A DNA stretch of 64,000 nucleotides from Bacilli bacterium (GTDB lineage Bacteria > Bacillota_I > Bacilli_A > RF39 > UBA660): positions 6,493-70,492 of the forward strand of contig CAADYO010000028.1 of the NCBI GenBank assembly GCA_900753325.1, given 5' to 3'. Position 1 is the first letter of the stretch, and each line of letters opens with the position of its first letter. Below the pieces are notes generated by a model. It was not told where the DNA came from, did not search any database, and saw only the letters and a list, made by a program, of their open reading frames with translations. Below are positions 43,229-52,963 of this stretch, in pieces. The translations under genes and the position numbers were made by a program.

Positions 43229-44170
43229 ATGACAGATATAAGCATTATTGTTCCAGTATATAACGCTGAAAAGTATTTAAAGAAATGTTTAGATTCACTA
43301 GTTAACCAAACAAAGAAAGAACTAGAGTTCATTTTAATAAATGATGGATCAACTGATAAATCAGAAGAAATAATAAAAACATATAAAGATAAAAGAATTA
43401 AATATTTTAAAAATAAAAATCAAGGAATTGGTAAAACCAGAAACTTTGGTATTGAAAAGTCATCAGGAAAATATTTGATGTTTTTAGATAGCGATGACTA
43501 TTTTTCTAGCTATGCCTGTGAAATACTTTATAAAGAAGCCGAAAAAGAAAAAGCTGATTTAATAGTTTTTGACTATTACAGAGTAGAAAAAGGAAATTTA
43601 AACGAAGTAAAAATAGAATCTTTTAATGCTACAAATATAAAGGATGATCCAAATTTACTATTAAAAGTAAATTTAGGGCCTTGTAACAAAATATATAAAA
43701 CAGACTTAATAAAGAATAATGGTATTAAGTTTGAAGAAAATTTAAAATATGAAGATACATTATTTGTAGTAAAAGCAATATACAATGCCCAAAAAATTAT
43801 AAAACTAAATAGATTTCTTCATTACTATATGATTCATGAAAAGAGTGAAACAACAGTTAGAGATGAGAGAGTATTTGATATTTTAAAAATAGTTGATAAG
43901 ATAAGAACATATTTAAAAAATGATGAATTAATCAAAGATTCAGTAGACAAACTAACTGTTAAAATACTAACAAATTATACAATTCAACAAAGATATCAAT
44001 CTGATAAAAAACTAGCCATGAAATTTATAGATGAAGTTTTTAAATATTTAGAAAAAGAAATATCAGACTATAAAAACAATAAATATTATGAAAATAGAGG
44101 AATAAAAAGAATAATAGAAAAAAGTAAGTTTTTAACAAAAACTTATGTCACATTTAAAATAATATTATAA
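43229..44170 (+). CDS. GT2 family glycosyltransferase (second copy)
   Basis: A 313-residue GT-A enzyme related to the preceding one. SIIVPVYNAEKYLKKCLDSL, LINDGSTDKSEEI, GIGKTRNFGIEKSSGKYL and MFLDSDDYF give the donor and metal sites. The C-terminal part diverges, so it probably has a different acceptor. The start follows GGTAGTGATATT. It ends before a new promoter for the ABC exporter genes, with no clear terminator in between. Confidence 0.92.
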   Translation: MTDISIIVPVYNAEKYLKKCLDSLVNQTKKELEFILINDGSTDKSEEIIKTYKDKRIKYFKNKNQGIGKTRNFGIEKSSGKYLMFLDSDDYFSSYACEILYKEAEKEKADLIVFDYYRVEKGNLNEVKIESFNATNIKDDPNLLLKVNLGPCNKIYKTDLIKNNGIKFEENLKYEDTLFVVKAIYNAQKIIKLNRFLHYYMIHEKSETTVRDERVFDILKIVDKIRTYLKNDELIKDSVDKLTVKILTNYTIQQRYQSDKKLAMKFIDEVFKYLEKEISDYKNNKYYENRGIKRIIEKSKFLTKTYVTFKIIL

Positions 44171-44203
44171 TAATCATGATTTGTTTTAAAAAATATTATA
44201 GTA

Positions 44204-44212
44204 TGATATAAT
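44204..44212 (+). promoter_or_regulatory. Extended -10 promoter of the ABC exporter genes
   Basis: TGA-TATAAT, 28 bases before the permease start. The best -35, TTTTAA at 44184-44189 with 17-bp spacing, is weak. Confidence 0.45.
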
Positions 44213-44240
44213 TAAATAAAATTAAAGAAATAAGGAAGAA

Positions 44241-45059
44241 ATGTATATGAAGAGCATGAAAAATATAATAGCAAATTTTAAAAAATACTGGTTTTTGACA
44301 ACCCAAATAATATCAAGAGATTTTAAAAGAAAGTATAAACGAAGTGTACTTGGAGTAGTTTGGAGCCTACTATATCCAGTATTGATGATGGCAGTAATGA
44401 CAGTTGTTTTCTCTAATATGTTTAGATTTGGAACAAAAGGCACAAACTACTTAGTATATTTAATGACTGGTATTATTATGTGGAATTATTTTAGTGAAGC
44501 AACAAATGGTGCAATGACATCTGTTGTTGATAATTGCACTTTAATAAATAAAGTATATATACCAAAGTATGTATTTCCGTTGTCTAAATGCCTTTTTGTA
44601 GGAATAAACTTTTTACTCACATTAATACCATGGATTGGTGTAATACTTTTAACGCAACTTGGTCTTGGAACCTATCCAGCAAGTATAAATTGGTACTATT
44701 TGATAATACCATATATTTTCTTTGCTTTTTTCTTGTTTACAATTGGGATAGGCTTAATATTATCATGTGTGTCAGTTTTTTTAAGGGATGTTTTCTATAT
44801 ATATGGTATTGTATTAACAATATGGAATTATTATACACCTGTTTTCTATAGTATTGATATTTTGCCTAGCTCATTGCAAACACTTTTTAAATTTAATCCC
44901 TTGTATCAATTTATTACGTCGGTAAGAGAAATTGTATTATATGGAAACTGTCCGTCAGGTATGACCTTATTAGCAGTAGGGTTAATTGGCTTATTCACAT
45001 TAATATTAGGAGCTATTATTTTTAAGAAAAATCAAGATAAATTTATATATTATATATAA
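44241..45059 (+). CDS. Polysaccharide ABC exporter permease (Wzm/TagG type)
   Basis: A 272-residue ABC-2 type permease with six membrane helices. RDFKRKYKRSVLGVVWSLLYPVLMM near residue 30 is the hallmark of the TagG/RfbA/KpsM export family. It pairs with the ATPase encoded 26 bases downstream to flip a lipid-linked polysaccharide or teichoic-acid-like chain across the membrane. The ATG at 44241 follows AAGGAAG; another in-frame ATG lies two codons on. Its base composition is slightly less AT-rich than neighbours, which may reflect separate ancestry. Confidence 0.93.
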   Translation: MYMKSMKNIIANFKKYWFLTTQIISRDFKRKYKRSVLGVVWSLLYPVLMMAVMTVVFSNMFRFGTKGTNYLVYLMTGIIMWNYFSEATNGAMTSVVDNCTLINKVYIPKYVFPLSKCLFVGINFLLTLIPWIGVILLTQLGLGTYPASINWYYLIIPYIFFAFFLFTIGIGLILSCVSVFLRDVFYIYGIVLTIWNYYTPVFYSIDILPSSLQTLFKFNPLYQFITSVREIVLYGNCPSGMTLLAVGLIGLFTLILGAIIFKKNQDKFIYYI

Positions 45060-45085
45060 GGTATAACAAAATGAGGTGAAAAAAG

Positions 45086-45847
45086 ATGATGATTAGTGTT
45101 CAAAATGTATCAATGAAGTTTAATCTGGGCATAGAAAAAGGATTCTCCATGAAGCAAGCATTTGTAAATATGTTTGACCCAAAATTAAGAAGAAAGAGAA
45201 AAAAAGCAGAATATTTTTGGGCAACAAAAGATGTATCATTTGATGTTGAAAGTGGGGAAGTAATGGGGTTAATTGGCTCTAATGGTGCCGGTAAATCCAC
45301 TCTCTTAAAAATTGTTTCAGGAGTATTAAAGCCAACCAAAGGGAAAGTACAAGTAAATGGTGTAATATCACCAATGATAGAGCTAGGAGCTGGTTTTGAT
45401 CAAGAGTTAACGGCAAGAGAAAATATTTATTTAAATGGTGCTATTTTAGGATATTCAAAAAATTTTTTAGATGAAAAATTTGAAGAAATTGTTGAGTTTT
45501 CAGAATTAAGAGAATTTTTAGATGTTCCAATAAAAAATTTTTCATCTGGTATGGTAGCAAAATTGGCTTTCTCAATTGCAACAATAGTAAATCCAGAAAT
45601 ATTAATAGTAGATGAAATTTTATCAGTTGGAGACATAAAGTTTCAGGAAAAAAGCAAAAAGAAAATGCTGGAACTAATAAATGGAGGAACAACAGTTCTT
45701 TATGTATCTCATTCAATTGAGTCAATTAAGGAACTATGCACAAAAGTAATCTGGCTAGAACATGGGAAAATTGTAAAAATTGGTAATCCAGCCGAAATTT
45801 GCCAAGAATATTATAAAGAACAAATGGGAAAAGAACTAACTAAATAG
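45086..45847 (+). CDS. Polysaccharide ABC exporter ATP-binding protein (Wzt/TagH type)
   Basis: A 253-residue ATPase of the polysaccharide export subfamily. Before Walker A there is the family's long N-terminal insertion (about residues 15-50, rich in Lys and Arg). Walker A is GSNGAGKSTLLK, the signature is FSSGMVAKLAFSIAT, Walker B is ILIVDEILSVGD and the switch His is in YVSHSIESI. PMIELGAGFDQELTARENIY is diagnostic for Wzt/TagH. It lacks the extra C-terminal carbohydrate-binding domain of some Wzt proteins, so chain-end recognition is not expected here. It is followed nine bases later by the HAD-protein gene. Confidence 0.94.
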   Translation: MMISVQNVSMKFNLGIEKGFSMKQAFVNMFDPKLRRKRKKAEYFWATKDVSFDVESGEVMGLIGSNGAGKSTLLKIVSGVLKPTKGKVQVNGVISPMIELGAGFDQELTARENIYLNGAILGYSKNFLDEKFEEIVEFSELREFLDVPIKNFSSGMVAKLAFSIATIVNPEILIVDEILSVGDIKFQEKSKKKMLELINGGTTVLYVSHSIESIKELCTKVIWLEHGKIVKIGNPAEICQEYYKEQMGKELTK

Positions 45848-45855
45848 GAGGAAAT

Positions 45856-47898
45856 ATGAATAGCATATCAAAAATACATGAAACAAAATATAAATATATA
45901 TTTTTTGATATATTTGATACATTATTGTATAGAAAAGTACAACCAGAATTTACCAAGAAAATTTGGGCAAATCACCTTACGTCATCTCTAGATTTAAATA
46001 TTAATATGATAGAATTATACAGTTTAAGAAATAAACTAGAACAAGAGCTAGGAGAAAGAAACTACAACACCGGAAAAGATTGGGAATTTAAATATATTGA
46101 TTTAATAAAGGAAATATATAAAAGAATAGATACCAATATAACGGAAAAAGAATTTATTACTCTTTCAACAACACTAGAAGTAGGTATAGAAAGTAGTGTC
46201 CTAATACCACATGAAGATATTATCAAAGAAATAAAAATAGCTAAGAAAAAAAATAAGAAAATATATTGTGTATCTGATATGTATCTATCTAAAGAAATGC
46301 TAAGTTCTATATTTGAAAATCTTGGTATAAAAAATTTATTTGATGATATATATGTATCTTGTGAGTATTTAGTAAATAAAAAAAGCGGAAAATTATATGA
46401 AAAAGTTATAAAAGATATCAAAGCAAAAAATAGTGAATGTATAATGATTGGCGATAACAAATCATCAGATTATGAAATACCAAAAAAAATAGGAATAGAT
46501 GCTATTCACATAGACAGAACAAAGCAATATAAAAAGTATGACGAGTTTTTAAAAGAACATAACGAAACTATTGTATATAATAAATTTAGAGAATTACAGA
46601 CCGGAAATACAGATAATTTTGAAAATTCTATATTTTCACTATACAGATTTATTTCTAGATTATATTTTAATTTAATAAAAAACAACCTAGATGAAGTATT
46701 CTTCTTATCAAGAGAAGGAGAATTTCTAAAAAAATTATTTGATAAATTTGTAGAAATTGTAGATAACAAAAAAATAAAGAGTCATTACATATTGGTATCA
46801 AGAAAAGCAACATATTTACCGTCATTGAAAAGTATAAATAAAGAAGATTTTAGTGTATTGCTTCAGCAATATGTATATATTAGCATTAATGAGTTCTTTA
46901 AAAGCCTAAATTTTGAAAAGAATGAGCTTGAAGCCATTAAAAAAAGTCTTATGATTGATTTTGAAAAAACAAGTACTAAAGGATTTAACAGTAGAGAAAA
47001 AGAAGAAATAAAAGAACTAATAGCTGGAAACTTTGATAAAAAAATCATTTATTTATATAGCTCTAAAATACTACAAATAATAAAGAAAAATAAAACATTT
47101 GCTGATATATATGAAAAAAATAGAATAGAACAATCAGCATTATTTAAAAAATATATAAAACAGTTTACTAATGAAAAAAGAATTTGCGTTGTTGATATAG
47201 GCTGGGACGGATCTATTCAAGATAATATTCAAAATATTTTAGGAGATAAGTATGAAGTTACTGGATATTTATATGGATTAGTAAGTAGAAATCCAGAAAA
47301 ATGTAAAAATAAAGAAGGCCTAGTATTCACAAATGTTCCAGAAGTATCTAATAATTTTGAATTATATTGTGAGAATAGGACAATTTATGAAATATTACTT
47401 GGAGCTTCACACGGAAGTGCCAACAGGTATGTTGAAAAGAATGGTCATGTTGAAGTATTGACATTTGAAAAAGAAGAAGAAAGAAAAATATATACAAATG
47501 TAATTTCAAAAATTCAAAACGATATGTTAGATATATTTAAAGAGTTAGTAAATATACTTGCAAATGAGTACTATAATGATAAATACATAAAGAAAGAAAT
47601 TAATAGAATTCATTATAAAATGCTTTATAAACCAACAAAAAAACAATTAACATTCTTTAACAGAATATATCATTATGAAAATTTTGGAGTATTTGAATTT
47701 ACTGATTTTAAACTACATAATAAACTAACACCATATTTTTATCTTAAAGAAAATGCTAAATACTTTTTAAAAAGAAAACACTTCTTTGATACATCATTTT
47801 GGCCAGTACTAAAACTATATAATGAGAAATTGTTTATTCCAAGATTTATATATGTAAATCATAAAATGTTAAAATATAAAAGGAAAGGATTGATTTAA
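45856..47898 (+). CDS. HAD-superfamily protein with large C-terminal domain (COG5610-like), polysaccharide-associated
   Basis: A 680-residue cytoplasmic protein. Residues 1-230 form a HAD-fold domain with motif I FFDIFDTLL, motif II region CVSDMYLS, a Lys in KKSGKLYE and motif IV IMIGDNKSSDY, so phosphatase-type residues are in place. The remaining roughly 450 residues contain FFLSREGEFLKKLF, VSRKATYLPS and VVDIGWDGSIQDNI, features of the COG5610 group found in capsule and wall-polysaccharide loci. The reaction is unknown; a phosphatase or a phospho-sugar transferase acting on the growing chain is possible. It follows the exporter ATPase gene by nine bases and abuts the next gene without a gap (TAA then ATG). 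Confidence 0.8.
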   Translation: MNSISKIHETKYKYIFFDIFDTLLYRKVQPEFTKKIWANHLTSSLDLNINMIELYSLRNKLEQELGERNYNTGKDWEFKYIDLIKEIYKRIDTNITEKEFITLSTTLEVGIESSVLIPHEDIIKEIKIAKKKNKKIYCVSDMYLSKEMLSSIFENLGIKNLFDDIYVSCEYLVNKKSGKLYEKVIKDIKAKNSECIMIGDNKSSDYEIPKKIGIDAIHIDRTKQYKKYDEFLKEHNETIVYNKFRELQTGNTDNFENSIFSLYRFISRLYFNLIKNNLDEVFFLSREGEFLKKLFDKFVEIVDNKKIKSHYILVSRKATYLPSLKSINKEDFSVLLQQYVYISINEFFKSLNFEKNELEAIKKSLMIDFEKTSTKGFNSREKEEIKELIAGNFDKKIIYLYSSKILQIIKKNKTFADIYEKNRIEQSALFKKYIKQFTNEKRICVVDIGWDGSIQDNIQNILGDKYEVTGYLYGLVSRNPEKCKNKEGLVFTNVPEVSNNFELYCENRTIYEILLGASHGSANRYVEKNGHVEVLTFEKEEERKIYTNVISKIQNDMLDIFKELVNILANEYYNDKYIKKEINRIHYKMLYKPTKKQLTFFNRIYHYENFGVFEFTDFKLHNKLTPYFYLKENAKYFLKRKHFFDTSFWPVLKLYNEKLFIPRFIYVNHKMLKYKRKGLI

Positions 47899-49059
47899 AT
47901 GAAGTGTATTTTTACATTAGGATCGCCAGCAATAGGTGGTGGAACTAATGTTATTTTTGAGCATGCTTCCAAACTGGCAAAAGAAGGTGAAAATGTATAT
48001 ATTGTTACCGACAGAAAAGTTGCTCCTGAAGAGTATGCTTGGCACACAAGTGCCCATCTATTAAAATGGGTTACGTATGATCAAATAAAAGATGAAGAAT
48101 TTGATTTAGCCATAATTACTTGGTGGAGAACAATGTATGAGGCCTATAAAATTAAAGCAAAGCGTTATTGTTATTTTGTTCAATCAATTGAGTCTAGATT
48201 TTATCCAGAATCTGAACAGGGACTTAAAATGTTAGCTGAAATGACTTATATGTTAGATATGAAAGTTATAACTGAAGCAACATGGATAAAAGAATATTTA
48301 GAAAAATATGGTGTTGAGGCCTATTTGGTTCATAATGGAATAAGAAAAGACCTATTTACATTAGAAGGAGATATTTATGAAAAATGTGATGGTCTAAGGG
48401 TATTAGTAGAAGGACCAGTAGATGTTGCTTTTAAAAATGTTCCCAAAACAGTAAAATTAGTAAATGATAGCAAAGCAGATGAAGTTTGGTTACTTACATC
48501 ATCAGATGTAAAAGAATATCCGGGAGTTGATAGAGTGTTTTCAAGAGTTTCTCCAGCAGACTGTGCCAAAATATATAGATCTTGTGATGTTATTGTAAAA
48601 CTAAGTTATGTTGAAGGAATGTTTGGGCCTCCATTAGAAATGTTCCATTGTGGCGGAACAGCAATCGTTTACGATGTAACAGGCCATGATGAATATATAG
48701 TCCATGATAAAAATGGCTTAGTAGTAAAAACAGATGATGACCAAAAAGTAGTTGAATACATAAACAAATTAAAAGATGATAAAAAGTACTTAAATAAATT
48801 AAAAAAAGAAGCTATTAAAACAGCAAATGCATGGGTATCATGGGAAGACTCATCAATGAACTTCTATGAAGCTATAAAAAAGATAAATAAACTAGATTCT
48901 ATCAATCAATTAGGACTTGAAAACAAATCTAAGTTCTTCTATAGTGTTTATGAGAAATATGAAAATAAAGATTTATCAATAAAGCAATTTGTAGGAAGAA
49001 GACTAAGAATAAAGCATCCGAAAATGTACAAAATATATAGAAGAGTTATAGGTAAATAA
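47899..49059 (+). CDS. GT4-like (GT-B fold) glycosyltransferase
   Basis: A 386-residue probable glycosyltransferase. GSPAIGGGTNVIFEHASKLAK at the N-terminus and the C-terminal KLSYVEGMFGPPLEMFHCGG and VYDVTGHDEYIVHDKNGLVV are features of GT4-type retaining enzymes, with the E-x7-E type sugar-nucleotide contact. The middle is divergent. It lies inside the polysaccharide cluster, directly joined to the HAD gene, and its stop is followed after one base by the pyruvyltransferase-like gene. Confidence 0.85.
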   Translation: MKCIFTLGSPAIGGGTNVIFEHASKLAKEGENVYIVTDRKVAPEEYAWHTSAHLLKWVTYDQIKDEEFDLAIITWWRTMYEAYKIKAKRYCYFVQSIESRFYPESEQGLKMLAEMTYMLDMKVITEATWIKEYLEKYGVEAYLVHNGIRKDLFTLEGDIYEKCDGLRVLVEGPVDVAFKNVPKTVKLVNDSKADEVWLLTSSDVKEYPGVDRVFSRVSPADCAKIYRSCDVIVKLSYVEGMFGPPLEMFHCGGTAIVYDVTGHDEYIVHDKNGLVVKTDDDQKVVEYINKLKDDKKYLNKLKKEAIKTANAWVSWEDSSMNFYEAIKKINKLDSINQLGLENKSKFFYSVYEKYENKDLSIKQFVGRRLRIKHPKMYKIYRRVIGK

Positions 49060-49060
49060 C

Positions 49061-50251
49061 ATGAAATATGGATTAATTGTTTTTAAAGAAACAGAAAATA
49101 TTGGCGATGATATTCAAAGTTATGCGGCAATAAAATATTTACCACAAGTAGATTATTATATTGAAAGAGAAAAATTAGACGAATTTGTTCCAAAAAATGA
49201 AGAACAAGTTATAACAATAATGAATGGTTGGTACCTTCATTCAAAAATTAATTTTCCAATTTCTCCGTATATATACCCAATATATGTATCTGTACATTTT
49301 TCAAACTATGATAATGGTGGAATTACAGATGAGTATCTTAATTCATATTCAAAGAAAAAGTTGGAACAATATGGCCCGATTGGCTGTAGAGATACAGCAA
49401 CGATGAACCTACTAAATAAAATAAATGTTGAAAATTATTTTTCTGGATGTCTAACAACAACGATTGAAAAAATACCAAATGTTAAAGGAACAGACAATAT
49501 ATGTATAGTTGATATTGATGAATTGGCTGAAAAATATTTAATGGATAATTATCCTAGTCCAGAAAAAATAATTAAAAGGACACATATCTTAGATAAAGAT
49601 AAAAATTCAAAGTTGAGTTGGGTTGAAAGATTTAAAAATGTTGAAGAGTTACTAAAAACATATCAAAGTGCCAAACTAGTAATAACAAGTAGACTACATT
49701 GTGCACTTCCTTGCTTGGCCTTAGGTACACCAGTCTTACTTTTATATGATGAGAGTAAAATATATACAAAAGATAGACTTAGTGATTATTCTAAAATTGT
49801 TACTCATATGAGTACAAATGAGTTCTTAGAAACTGGTATAGATGTAATAAATAACGGTATTTCAAATCCTAAAGACTATTTAGAAATTAGAAAGAGAGTA
49901 AATAAAATTGTAAAAAAAGAATTAAAAGATTCTTCAAATAAAATAAATAAAATACTACCAATAGTAGAAGATTACAAAAAATATTATGTTAATCCTAAAG
50001 AAAATATTGATTATTTATTTGGAATAACTCAGGAAAAATATAATAAGCTAAAACGAGATTATATAGAATTAGAATATGAAAAAGAGTATTGGAAAAAAGA
50101 GTTTAATAATCTTTTGAACAAATCAAATTATATAGATTTTGAAAATCTTAAGAAACAATATACAGAACCATTACTTAAATATGAAGAATTGTTGGAAGAT
50201 CTTGACTATTTAACAAAGAAGCTGGAAAAGAAGCGAAAAAAGGATAAATAA
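49061..50251 (+). CDS. Polysaccharide pyruvyl transferase family protein
   Basis: A 396-residue protein. The N-terminal YGLIVFKETENIGDDIQSYA and the C-terminal VITSRLHCALPCLALGTPVLL match the polysaccharide pyruvyl transferase family (CsaB/WcaK), whose members put a pyruvate ketal on sugars of surface polymers. Residues about 325-396 add a charged helical tail, probably a coiled coil, not normally part of the family. Pyruvyl groups make the polymer negatively charged and can serve as ligands for SLH domains; none is seen in this window. The next gene starts after one base. Confidence 0.85.
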   Translation: MKYGLIVFKETENIGDDIQSYAAIKYLPQVDYYIEREKLDEFVPKNEEQVITIMNGWYLHSKINFPISPYIYPIYVSVHFSNYDNGGITDEYLNSYSKKKLEQYGPIGCRDTATMNLLNKINVENYFSGCLTTTIEKIPNVKGTDNICIVDIDELAEKYLMDNYPSPEKIIKRTHILDKDKNSKLSWVERFKNVEELLKTYQSAKLVITSRLHCALPCLALGTPVLLLYDESKIYTKDRLSDYSKIVTHMSTNEFLETGIDVINNGISNPKDYLEIRKRVNKIVKKELKDSSNKINKILPIVEDYKKYYVNPKENIDYLFGITQEKYNKLKRDYIELEYEKEYWKKEFNNLLNKSNYIDFENLKKQYTEPLLKYEELLEDLDYLTKKLEKKRKKDK

Positions 50252-50252
50252 T

Positions 50253-51344
50253 ATGGAAAGGAATCAAAAAGACTTAAAAATTATAGTATTTGAAAATTGT
50301 AAAGATTTAGGTGAAAAAATAAATAACCATATCAAAAAAATAACTAATAGTGATGATGATGTATTAGTACAAGTTACATGTAGTAGATTTAATAATGGTG
50401 AAGGAAAATTATATATAAATGAATCTATAATGCATAAAGACCTATATATTTTATCAGATGTTGGAAATTACAACATTACTTATAATTTTCACGGTAATAT
50501 ACACAACATGTCACCAGACGAGCACTATCAAGATATAAAAAGAGTTATTTCTGCAACAAATGGTAGATTTTCTAAAATATCAGTTATCATGCCATTACTA
50601 TATCAATCAAGACAACATAGAAGGAAAGAAAGAGAATCACTAGATTGTGCCATTGCTTTACAAGAATTAGAATCTCTTGGTGTAAATAATATAATTACAT
50701 ATGACTGCCACGATCCCAACGTTTCAAATGCTATACCAAATTTACCATTTGAAAATGTTTTTGCGACTGAAGTAATAATAAGAGACATTTTTAAAAAAGA
50801 AGATATAGATAGAAATAACATGTTAATAATTAGTCCAGATATGGGAGCCATGGAAAGAGCTAGATATTATGCTGAAATAGTAAGATGTGATGTAGGTCTA
50901 TTTTATAAAAGAAGAGATTTATCAAGAATTGTAAATGGTAAAAATCCGGTAATAGAACACATCTATCTTGGAAAAAGTCCTGAAAACTTTACAGTATTTA
51001 TCGTTGATGACATGATAGCATCAGGTACTTCAATGCTAGAAGTTGCTAAAGAAATGACGCAAATGGGTGCGGCTAAAGTTTACATGATATCAACTTTTTC
51101 CTTATTTACTGATGGTATAGAAAAATTCCAAGAGGCGTATGAATTAGGCTATTTTAACAAATTATATACAACAAACCTAACTTATGTTCCAAAAAAAATT
51201 AAAAATTTAGACTGGTTTGAAGAGGTTGATTGTTCAGAGCAATTAGCAAAAATTATATTAGAACATAGTCAAAATGGAAAAATAGATGAAATTCAAATAC
51301 AAGAAGAACAAAAATTAAGAGACGACATAGGAAAAAAGAGGTGA
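50253..51344 (+). CDS. prs: Ribose-phosphate pyrophosphokinase (PRPP synthetase), divergent
   Basis: A 363-residue enzyme that makes PRPP from ribose 5-phosphate and ATP. The family order is visible: CSRFNNGEGKLYINES, MPLLYQSRQHRRKERESLDC, ITYDCHDPNVSNAIP, LIISPDMGAMERARYYAE and the PRPP loop VFIVDDMIASGTSM. It is longer than classical Prs (about 315 residues) and belongs to a divergent branch I have seen in gut Firmicutes. It sits within the polysaccharide cluster, one base after the pyruvyltransferase-like gene and seven bases before a membrane glycosyltransferase gene. Whether it is the only Prs of the cell or a specialised copy cannot be judged here. Confidence 0.88.
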   Translation: MERNQKDLKIIVFENCKDLGEKINNHIKKITNSDDDVLVQVTCSRFNNGEGKLYINESIMHKDLYILSDVGNYNITYNFHGNIHNMSPDEHYQDIKRVISATNGRFSKISVIMPLLYQSRQHRRKERESLDCAIALQELESLGVNNIITYDCHDPNVSNAIPNLPFENVFATEVIIRDIFKKEDIDRNNMLIISPDMGAMERARYYAEIVRCDVGLFYKRRDLSRIVNGKNPVIEHIYLGKSPENFTVFIVDDMIASGTSMLEVAKEMTQMGAAKVYMISTFSLFTDGIEKFQEAYELGYFNKLYTTNLTYVPKKIKNLDWFEEVDCSEQLAKIILEHSQNGKIDEIQIQEEQKLRDDIGKKR

Positions 51345-51351
51345 AAAGTTA

Positions 51352-52881
51352 ATGCAAGATAAAAACAAAATAACAGTGTATTTAAAAAAGTCAAAAAAAT
51401 CAATAGCAATCATAGTTTTCTTTTTATTATTAGCATTTGGTGAAAGACTAATTAGCACCAGTTTTTCTATTGATACAGAATTATATTTAAATAGTCGTGA
51501 TGGAAGTGCCATCTGGTGGATTTCACTAAACCGTTGGGCTTTAGTTTTTATCAACAAAATACTATCATTGGTAAAACTAGTTATATATCAAAGCAATTTT
51601 CTAACGGTTTTCTTTATGTTAGTATATAGCGTTCTTTTGTGTTATTTATTTTATTTACATATACCTAAAAACTGGGAAAAAGCCTATTTAAAATATCAAT
51701 TTATTTTTCCAATTATATTTATTACAAATCCAATTTTTGCAGAACAATATAATTTTACTAACCAAAATGTAGGAGTCTCACTAGGAATATGTCTTTCTAC
51801 CTTATCAGTAATATTATTTTATTATGCTGATAAATTAAAAGACACTAAACACTACTTGTTGATAGGCTTATCAAGTCTTATTGCGGCATTTTCATTTGGA
51901 ATATATCAGTCAATTGTTCCACTATACATACTAATAATAGCGTCTACTTATTTATTAGAATGCTTAAAGAATAATAATAGTAGTTGGAAATATTTACTTA
52001 ATAGCATTCTAAGGTTTATATTAATATTTATAATTTATTTCATAATATCAAAAATTGTTGGTGGTGGAAAAAATAACTACTTAGCTTCTGCTTGGAGTAC
52101 GACTGGCATATATTGTCTAAAAAATATCTATTTTGTAATAGTTGAAATGTTAAAATGTAATGGAATATTTTATAACATTGGCTATCCTATTGCAATAGGC
52201 TTATTAATAGCAATGAATATATATTTGATTATTAAAAAGAAAAATAACTTAGGTACAATTATAAGCTCACTTGGTATCATTATAGCCCCAATTTATATCA
52301 TGATTATTACCGGTGTTGATCAACTAAAAAGAACACAATTTAATTATTCATTTGTAATAGGATTTCTTATACTATTGTTTGTAATATTTATTATTGAATA
52401 TAAAAAGCTTAAATATCTAGGTTACCTCTTAATTATCTTTGCTTTAGGATTAGCCTATAGACAATCTAATATAACAGGAAAGCTATTTGCATCTGATAAT
52501 GTTAGATTTAAAACTGATACCATTTTAGCAACCAAAATTCAAAATGATATAGAACATAAAAATTGGTATGATAAAAATAAAAAGTATACACTAATCTTAC
52601 TAGGTAAACAGGAATGTAACTCATCAATTTTATATTTAAAAGGAGAAGTAATAGGACATTCATTCTTTGAATTCGACTATCAATACATATATGGAACGAA
52701 TAAAAGAGCTAATGCTTTTTTTCGAACACTAGGTTATGATTATCAAATACCAAGCGTAGAAGAATTTAAAAGAGCAAAAGAGTTTGCTAAAGAAAAAGAT
52801 TTAGCTTCATATCCAAAAAATGATTATATTCAAAAAATTGAAAATGACACTATAATAGTGCGACTATCTGAAGAAATTTAA
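51352..52881 (+). CDS. GtrII-like multi-pass membrane glycosyltransferase
   Basis: A 509-residue protein with about ten membrane helices and an extracellular C-terminal part (about 390-509). SFSIDTELYLNSRDGSAIWWISLNRWAL after the first helix contains the acidic loop typical of GtrII and other GT-C enzymes, which transfer a sugar from a lipid carrier to a polymer outside the membrane. It likely decorates the exported polysaccharide. The ATG at 51352 follows GAGGTGAAAAGTTA. A terminator right after the stop marks the end of the cluster's main transcript. Confidence 0.8.
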   Translation: MQDKNKITVYLKKSKKSIAIIVFFLLLAFGERLISTSFSIDTELYLNSRDGSAIWWISLNRWALVFINKILSLVKLVIYQSNFLTVFFMLVYSVLLCYLFYLHIPKNWEKAYLKYQFIFPIIFITNPIFAEQYNFTNQNVGVSLGICLSTLSVILFYYADKLKDTKHYLLIGLSSLIAAFSFGIYQSIVPLYILIIASTYLLECLKNNNSSWKYLLNSILRFILIFIIYFIISKIVGGGKNNYLASAWSTTGIYCLKNIYFVIVEMLKCNGIFYNIGYPIAIGLLIAMNIYLIIKKKNNLGTIISSLGIIIAPIYIMIITGVDQLKRTQFNYSFVIGFLILLFVIFIIEYKKLKYLGYLLIIFALGLAYRQSNITGKLFASDNVRFKTDTILATKIQNDIEHKNWYDKNKKYTLILLGKQECNSSILYLKGEVIGHSFFEFDYQYIYGTNKRANAFFRTLGYDYQIPSVEEFKRAKEFAKEKDLASYPKNDYIQKIENDTIIVRLSEEI

Positions 52882-52902
52882 GGACAAATGTCCTTTTTTT
52901 TT
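52880..52902 (+). terminator. Terminator after the GtrII-like gene
   Basis: AAGGAC at 52880-52885, loop AAAT, GTCCTT at 52890-52895, followed by a long T run. Confidence 0.8.
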
Positions 52903-52911
52903 TGAATTCTA

Positions 52912-52941
52912 TTTACAAAATCATAACAATTTTACTATAAT
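52912..52941 (+). promoter_or_regulatory. Promoter of the tandem acyltransferase genes
   Basis: TTTACA at 52912-52917 and TATAAT at 52936-52941, spacer 18 bp, 22 bases before the start. Confidence 0.6.
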
Positions 52942-52963
52942 GGTATTAGGGTAAGGTGAGGAT

